Source of the DNA: Hyperoplus lanceolatus
Taxonomy: Eukaryota > Chordata > Actinopteri > Uranoscopiformes > Ammodytidae
Length of the DNA: 64,000 nt
Assembly (NCBI GenBank): GCA_026929865.2
Contig: CM049397.1
Span: 31,103,698-31,167,697 of the forward strand
Direction: 5' to 3'
The translations under genes and the position numbers were made by a program. Below, piece by piece: positions 59,001 through 64,000 of this stretch. Position 1 is the first letter of the stretch. Each line of letters starts with the position of its first letter. Under the pieces are notes generated by a model, which saw only the letters and a program-made list of their open reading frames with translations, had not been told where the DNA came from and ran no database searches.

Positions 59001-60520
59001 GAAGCATGATATGATGCAATATCTGATAAGATTATTTTTGAAAATGAGATTAACATTGATATGGTATACAGTATATGCTGCGCAATTAAAAGCTCCTGTG
59101 AATCGTTTGAGCAGTGTTTTTTTTTAGACCTTGATCACACTTACAATCCAATAACAAGCGAATGAAAACAAATGGTGTTCCAGCATGGACTAAAAGATCA
59201 GCTTTGTAGTGAGTTTACAGTACGATTTACAGTACTCTAAAACAGGTCAATTCGGTTTCAGACAGCTTTTCAAAACGCTGTGTACAAGATTAGTTCATAC
59301 ACAGCTGTCTTGGTCCACTTGTATCACTGTTAGTTGAGGTCAAACTGTATTTTTTTTTTGTTTTTGTTTATTTTCCGGCACAATCATAAATCGGTAAATG
59401 CTAAATCTATATCTTATGCAACCATCTGGGCATACATTGGAATGGAATTACACACATTACAGTAGGGTTGAAGTTGCTATAATTGGAAAACAACTGAAAA
59501 TGCTGAGAAAAGACCAAAACAGTGAGGCATATTTTAGACATGTCATATTCTAGAAGATGTGGTACCACTTAGTAAGGAGGCATTCTTTATAAAGTGTGGC
59601 TTTATAAAGAGTAAATGAATGCCATGCTGTGAAAAATCACTTTGGATTGTTTCAGTCTAGTGCTCAAGATAAGTGGGAACAGATGATTGGACGAATACAC
59701 AATCTATTCTCTCTTCTAAAATAACTTGCTCTTTCTTTTCACTAGTGTTTCAATTTAATATTCATACAGGAAAAGTAATCCCTCAGAAAGATTGGCCATT
59801 TGTAGAGTGCTTAATACATTTATTAAGGAACAACTTATTTGCTAGCTTTATTTATCTTTTGTTGTTGTTGTAAATGTTTAATATTTTCTTACTTCTGTTT
59901 TGTAAAGCAATGAAATATTATTTTCTAGCCAAAAGGAAAATTATTTCTGACAAAGTATAAAGTATGTCTCATTGCACAGTGGTAGAGGTTGTAATCTAAA
60001 TTTCCCTGTGTTTCTTAATGGATAAATGAAAAACATGAGGGACTTCCCGTTTTGCAAAAAAATTAACATTGAGATTATTTATGTTTTCCATAAACTACTA
60101 CAAGAGGAAAAAATATTCAACAAAAAAAAAACCGGATGGACCAACAATTAATCCTGAATTAAAGTTTGTTTTACCACATTCATGATCTCCATTAACATTC
60201 AGTTACTTCCCGGTGCCATGTGAAGTGCTATCTGCTTGTGCAGCTTTCAAGATAGGAAAATAAAATGCTTTTAAAAAAAGTTACAAAAATGAAATATTTC
60301 TAATGAAAAAATGGCTTTTGCTGGTGACATCCTCTGCACAAAGCCCCGCTATGCATCCATGACTCCCAGGGGTTGAGCCGTCTGTAAACATGATGTCACT
60401 TCCTGTCCTTCTCATGCAGTGAAAATGGTGTCCAATCTGAAGACGAACTGCTCTGGTGATTGGTCAACCTCTCGCCTGTATATTCCGCATGAGGCATGTT
60501 TTAACATGAACACTCACGAT

Positions 60521-60940
60521 CTGAGAAGTCAGAAGTGGCTACACATTTAGCTTTTGTAGTTTCCTTTGGTACAATTTTTGGAGCAAATGTCACACAGTTT
60601 TCAATCCTCTTCTTGGGCAGATGAGAGACGGATCATGAAATATCTTCGACAATGAAGTTCCACGCAAAGCCGAAGCAAGATCTTTATGGGAAGAAATGTG
60701 CCAGCAGCATATTGTACGTCCAGGTGGCTGAGAAGTCAGAAGTGGCTACACATTTTGCTGTAGTTCTCTTTGATATGATTTTACAAAATAAAACGCTTGG
60801 AGCAAATGTCACATGTAGTTTTCAAGCCACTTCTTGCGCAGATCATGACAAATCATCGACATGAAATTCCCCAGAAGCCCAAGCAAGCTCTTAATGGTAT
60901 TGAATATACCAGCAGCATACAGTACAGCTGTCCAGAAGGC
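60521..60940. repeat. Two-unit tandem duplication, about 207 bp per unit
   Basis: Unit 1 begins ctgagaagtcagaagtggct at 60521 and unit 2 begins with the same sequence at 60728. Both continue through tacacatttt/tagc, ttggagcaaatgtcaca and aagc..aagca. Divergence is moderate, so the duplication is not recent. Confidence 0.75.
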
Positions 60941-60977
60941 AAATATTCCTTGTCTGAGATCCCACAAAAATGTTATT

Positions 60978-61177
60978 GGGGGCGCTGGTGGTGTAGTGGT
61001 AAGAGTGCTCCCCATAGAGGCTCAGGTCTCTTCCTCTAGCAGACCCGGGTTCAAATCCTGCCCGTGGTCGTTCTCTGTCTCTGCATGTCCTTCCCCTCTG
61101 TACCCCACATGTCATCTCTCTGTACTGTCAAATACAGCATGAAAAAATGGCCCAAAAAATCTTTAAAAAAAACCACC
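60978..61177 (+). mobile_element. tRNA-derived SINE (type C) next to the flippase stop codon
   Basis: The element begins ggggcgctggtggtgtagtg, carries a Pol III B-box-like gggttcaaatcc, then a tail ttctctgtctctgcatgtcc ... cccaaaaaatctttaaaaaa. Imperfect flanking repeats ATGTTATT (60970-60977) and ATGTTACT (61178-61185) look like a target-site duplication. It lies opposite to the flippase gene, within its 3' UTR. Confidence 0.8.
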
Positions 61178-61186
61178 ATGTTACTA

Positions 61187-61516
61187 TCAAAGTGCTGGAT
61201 CTCTGATAGTCCTGTACATCTGCAGCGACGTCACCTCCACGTCTGGAGCCTTGGTGTTCTGTGGTCGTCCGGTGGGGCTGTACCCGGCCGACCGCCCCAT
61301 GGGACTGAAGCCCGTGCTGGGTCGCCCCACGTGGGCCAAACCAGAGGACCGGGACACAGCCGGGCGCCGTAGGAACCGGCCCGACGTCACCAGGTCTCCG
61401 TAGCCCTGGGCGTGGGAGAAGGCGTAACCGGAGCGACGAGAGCTGGTGCGGCGCATGCGGGCGCGGCGGGGCGGAGGAGGGGGGGTGGCTTTGGCCTGAC
61501 GCACCTTGAACATCAC
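61187..61516 (-). CDS. P4-ATPase (ATP8B type) terminal exon: cytosolic tail
   Basis: The exon starts after acceptor cttccag and encodes VMFKVRQAKATPPPPPRRAR, then MRRTSSRRSGYAFSHAQGYG and DLVTSGRFLRR, and after a Gly/Pro/Ser/Arg-rich stretch ends MYRTIRDPAL with TGA at 61189-61187. RRSGYAFSH..GYG.L..SG is the conserved ATP8B tail element, which in ATP8B1 takes part in autoinhibition. The following GRPSTGFSPM / GRSAGYSPT / GRP stretch is an imperfect repeat not known to me from mammalian paralogues. The stop is followed at once by a SINE insertion. Confidence 0.9.
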   Translation of the reverse strand: MMFKVRQAKATPPPPPRRARMRRTSSRRSGYAFSHAQGYGDLVTSGRFLRRPAVSRSSGLAHVGRPSTGFSPMGRSAGYSPTGRPQNTKAPDVEVTSLQMYRTIRDPAL

Positions 61517-61810
61517 CTGGAAGAATGAGGAAAGAAAGGAAATGTGGGATGGAGGCATATTTGTTCTAACACTCGCAGGCCCATTTTGGGGATTCATTTT
61601 GGTAAGCTACTGGGGTCTAGAGGAAGCCGGACATTTGAGATATTATGATCCATCCTAAAACTATTTTCCTGCAGTCAGACTAAAAGTAAAACATATGTGA
61701 TAACACACCAAACCAACCAGTCTCTAGGCTATTTATTAAAAAGCAATCGATATACAATGGGTACAGCTGTATCTTAATAATCATGAAGTGTAGATAGAGA
61801 GCATATGTAC

Positions 61811-61941
61811 CTTGTCATTGATGGTGGGGCAGAGCTGAATGAAGAGGAAGCGGTAGGTGACCACAGGCAAGACACACAGCAGGGAGGTCAGGAAGATGGT
61901 CAGCCAAACGTTGGGCTGGTTCAGAGAGTTACGGGCTGTTC
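61811..61941 (-). CDS. P4-ATPase (ATP8B type) exon: last membrane helix
   Basis: The 131-nt exon (acceptor gtccag, donor gtacat) reads (G)TARNSLNQPNVWLTIF, then LTSLLCVLPVVTYRFLFIQL and CPTINDK, phase 1 to 0. The N.L.QP..WLTI...... LPVV..RFL pattern corresponds to the last transmembrane helix of ATP8B flippases. Confidence 0.9.
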
Positions 61942-62017
61942 CTGGACGAACACACACATTCAGCAGGTTTGTACATGTTTGCACAAGATCTACACTGAAC
62001 TATCTGTGTATGTTACA

Positions 62018-62092
62018 GGTCATTTATGATTATCAGAGGAAAAATGAGACTGTTTCATAAACATTTAAGAGTCCCTCAGTAGTCTCTTTAAC
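62018..62092 (+). mobile_element. Degenerate right end of a family K1 element
   Basis: catttatgattatcagagga, then aaatgagactgtttcataaa, acatttaag and ctctttaac align with the right end of the element at 7431-8258 (tttatgattatctgaggaaa, catgaggctgttt). It lies in a flippase intron. Confidence 0.55.
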
Positions 62093-62157
62093 TTTCAGTA
62101 CTTGACAGTTTTTTTATAATCTGGAGTTTTTTTTTGGTGTAAAGGTTCAGTACTCAG

Positions 62158-62158
<1 letters not shown>

Positions 62159-62249
<91 letters not shown>

Positions 62250-62257
62250 CACACACT
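62159..62257. repeat. (CA)n microsatellite in flippase intron
   Basis: About 48 units with one cg interruption. Confidence 0.97.
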
Positions 62258-62504
62258 GCAGTGATCACAGCCAGTTATTGTACGTGGTTTAGCTGTTAAT
62301 CAGATATTTTGCCTGTGCAAACTATACCAAACTATATCCAGACAGTAATTCAACACCGCCATATTTTCTCTGGAATAGCCTGGTATAAAAGAATGAACAG
62401 AGCTCTCCTCAGTAGCAGATAACTATGTAAATACTGGCCAAACAACAGAATGTCAGCCACCAATGCGTTGTCTGTTTGGCGTACTGATGAGATCACTCAC
62501 TCAC

Positions 62505-62643
62505 CTATGAAAGGGAAGGCGGACGGAATCATGAGGAACATTCCGTTGCTGTACATGGTGAATGTGACGGCGAAATACATGGTCAGACTGCCCAACACGA
62601 AGAATGTGTTCACCGCTGTCCAGTAAGACATCTCCAACCCCAA
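62505..62643 (-). CDS. P4-ATPase (ATP8B type) exon: further membrane helix
   Basis: The 139-nt exon reads LGLEMSYWTAVNTFFVLGSL, then TMYFAVTFTMYSNGMFLMIP and SAFPFI(G), phase 0 to 1, donor gtgagt. SYWT..N and the N-G-M-F..P pattern before the final helix are typical of ATP8B proteins. The acceptor AG at 62645-62644 directly follows a (TG)n microsatellite, with no conventional pyrimidine tract. Confidence 0.88.

Positions 62644-62645
<2 letters not shown>

Positions 62646-62721
<76 letters not shown>
62646..62721. repeat. (CA)n microsatellite abutting a flippase exon
   Basis: About 38 pure units. In gene sense it is (TG)n running into the TAG of the 3' splice site at 62646-62644. Confidence 0.97.
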
Positions 62722-62726
<5 letters not shown>

Positions 62727-63455
62727 ATATATGTTTTAAAACCTATATTCCCAATGCAAAGGGTTCAACAAATCGTGGTTTGTCGTGAGCAACATTGTCT
62801 ATTGTTTGTTAATTATACCATTTTACTGTTAACTTTCCTTAAATTAATTTATTGAGTCGGAACTTGTTCATTTAACATCAACCTGCAAAAGGGACTAAAG
62901 ATAAGTATCAGCTACCAGCTATGATCATGTATATTTACATAAACCTGAATCAAGTGCATCTTTGCACTGTCCCTATTTTAAAGGTGCAAGGTGTGTAATA
63001 TGACATCATCAAGAAAGTTCTACAAAGTTCTAGAATGCAACACTCCCTGGGTAACCCCAACCCTTTCAAATAATAACAGAAGCTACAGTGGCCTTCAAGG
63101 ACAAGAACAATTCTAAATTTTAAACAATGCATCTGATGACATTCCAACTATGACACTTTCAAGATGGCGGCACTAGGCCTTGGTCCAAAATATGCAGAAA
63201 TGTGGACATATATGAGACCCTTTCTAAGTGAAAAAAAATTATTCAAAACATTTTTTTCAGCTACTATGCACTAAATTGAATGTACTTTGGATATTATAAT
63301 TACTTTCTACAAAATCTGCTAGGAAATAAAACCCAAAATTCTACACACTGCAGGTTTAAATGGAAAAAAATAAAAAATAATAAAAAAATAGAAATAACAA
63401 TAAAAAAATAGAATAAATAAATGAATATCAAATGATAAATCTCAGAATGTGCTAC
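62722..63455 (-). other. Flippase intron with family K2 MITE
   Basis: More than half is the MITE at 62978-63359; the rest is AT-rich. Flanking exons join in phase 0. Confidence 0.8.
62978..63359 (+). mobile_element. 382-bp TTAA-flanked MITE (family K2), copy 2
   Basis: Same start (TTAAAGGTGCAAGGTGTGTA), body (gacatcatcaagaaagttct, gccttcaaggacaagaacaa) and end (cacactgcaggtttaa) as copy 1, same orientation, with a small extra stretch near 63318-63335. Located in a flippase intron. Confidence 0.8.
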
Positions 63456-63701
63456 CTGTATGGTGACAGCAAACAGCAGACAGGTCTGTGTGAGCAGGGC
63501 GAAGGACTGGTAGTCGGCCACGTCTTTACCATCGTCCCTCACTGTGTCGTGCATGGCCAGGTACGGGATGAAGAAGAGAACCAGAGAGGAGTAGCAGCTG
63601 TGGAGGACGCACTTGAAGAAAGCTTTCTTACTGAAGTACAGGTTGAGCTGACCCGGGACGTAGAGCTGAGGGTGCTGGAAGCTCCACACGTCATTCACGT
63701 C
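63456..63701 (-). CDS. P4-ATPase (ATP8B type) exon: membrane domain
   Basis: This 246-nt, phase 0 exon (acceptor ttcag, donor gtagca) encodes DVNDVWSFQHPQLYVPGQLN, then LYFSKKAFFKC, a hydrophobic helix (VLHSCYSSLVLFFIPYLAM), a loop (HDTVRDDGKDVADYQSF) and the next helix (ALLTQTCLLFAVTIQ). The PQLY.PGQLNL and DDG...ADYQSFA motifs are those of ATP8B flippases, which move phospholipid to the cytosolic leaflet together with a CDC50 subunit. Which paralogue is uncertain. Human ATP8B5P lies on the same chromosome as DAPK1, so atp8b5 is a reasonable guess, not a proven one. The catalytic DKTGT domain lies beyond the right edge. Confidence 0.88.
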
Positions 63702-63935
63702 CTGAACAGCAGGGGGAGACAAAGATGATGGTGTGTGTGTGTGTGTGAGTGTGTTGATGTCTTCTGCTCAGCCAGCCTCCTGTTACAGTTTTCTCTGAAC
63801 ACTAAAAGTGATTTTTGAAGCACATTTTCGCCAATCATTTTCATGTGATTGTACGTTCTTTACACTTAGGTTGCAATTTTATTACACACATCTAGCAAAG
63901 GTTTTACAATAATTCTGCAATCAGACAAGGACACA

Positions 63936-64000
63936 GACACACACACACACGCACACGCACAAGCACACGCACGCACACACAAACACACACACACACACAC
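63936..64000. repeat. (CA)n-rich tract running off the right edge
   Basis: CA, CGCA and AGCA units from 63936 to the window end; total length unknown. Confidence 0.9.

Larger units (their letters stand above)
57731..61186 (-). other. Probable long 3' UTR and flank of the ATP8B-type gene
   Basis: No ORF or exon is recognisable here on either strand. The block is AT-rich and largely free of the microsatellites and MITEs that crowd the introns, which is typical of 3' UTR. On the minus strand an AATAAA (plus-strand tttatt at 57731-57736) closes the block at its left end. It contains a SINE next to the stop codon and a 207-bp tandem duplication (60521-60940). The 3' end is inferred. Confidence 0.35.
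61942..62504 (-). other. Flippase intron with (CA)n and K1 remnant
   Basis: Holds the K1 transposon fragment (62018-62092) and (CA)n (62159-62257). No additional exon is required because flanking exons join in frame. Confidence 0.8.

Overview
This is eukaryotic, almost certainly teleost fish, nuclear DNA. It has vertebrate-type split genes with GT/AG introns, dozens of long (CA/GT)n and tetranucleotide microsatellites, tRNA-derived SINEs, and many non-autonomous DNA transposons of the hAT, Harbinger and TTAA-flanked kinds common in fish. No prokaryotic operon, CRISPR array or functional rRNA/tRNA gene is visible.

Three genes can be supported. (1) dapk1 (death-associated protein kinase 1), minus strand, runs leftwards from about 54.7 kb and leaves the window at position 1. 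Ten coding exons (53752 down to 619) join in frame into residues 1-337: the whole Ser/Thr kinase domain plus the Ca2+/calmodulin autoregulatory segment. The ankyrin, ROC/COR and death domains lie off the left edge. The first coding intron is about 32 kb. (2) An intact single-exon ORF of 581 codons (9940-11685, plus strand) sits antisense inside the dapk1 intron between the APE-region exons. It encodes an unrecognised coiled-coil, acidic, Lys/Glu-rich protein with a short basic tail, followed by a canonical AATAAA. It is the best candidate for something undescribed. (3) The last four coding exons of an ATP8B-type P4-ATPase (lipid flippase), minus strand, 63701 to 61187, ending in the family's RRSGYAFSH-type tail.

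Layout: 0.6-21.8 kb, dapk1 exons 11 to 3, with the nested gene at 9.9-11.9 kb; 21.8-53.7 kb, the giant first coding intron, filled with transposons and microsatellites and without a convincing gene; 53.7-54.9 kb, dapk1 start exon and probable promoter; 54.9-61.2 kb, the interval between the two genes, whose right half is probably flippase 3' UTR; 61.2-64 kb, flippase exons.

The kinase and the flippase are co-oriented neighbours without an evident functional link. Repeats touch gene structure in several places: a (CT)n tract as the acceptor pyrimidine tract of the DFG exon, a (TG)n tract as the acceptor tract of a flippase exon, a SINE beside the flippase stop codon, and a SINE fragment just inside a dapk1 donor.
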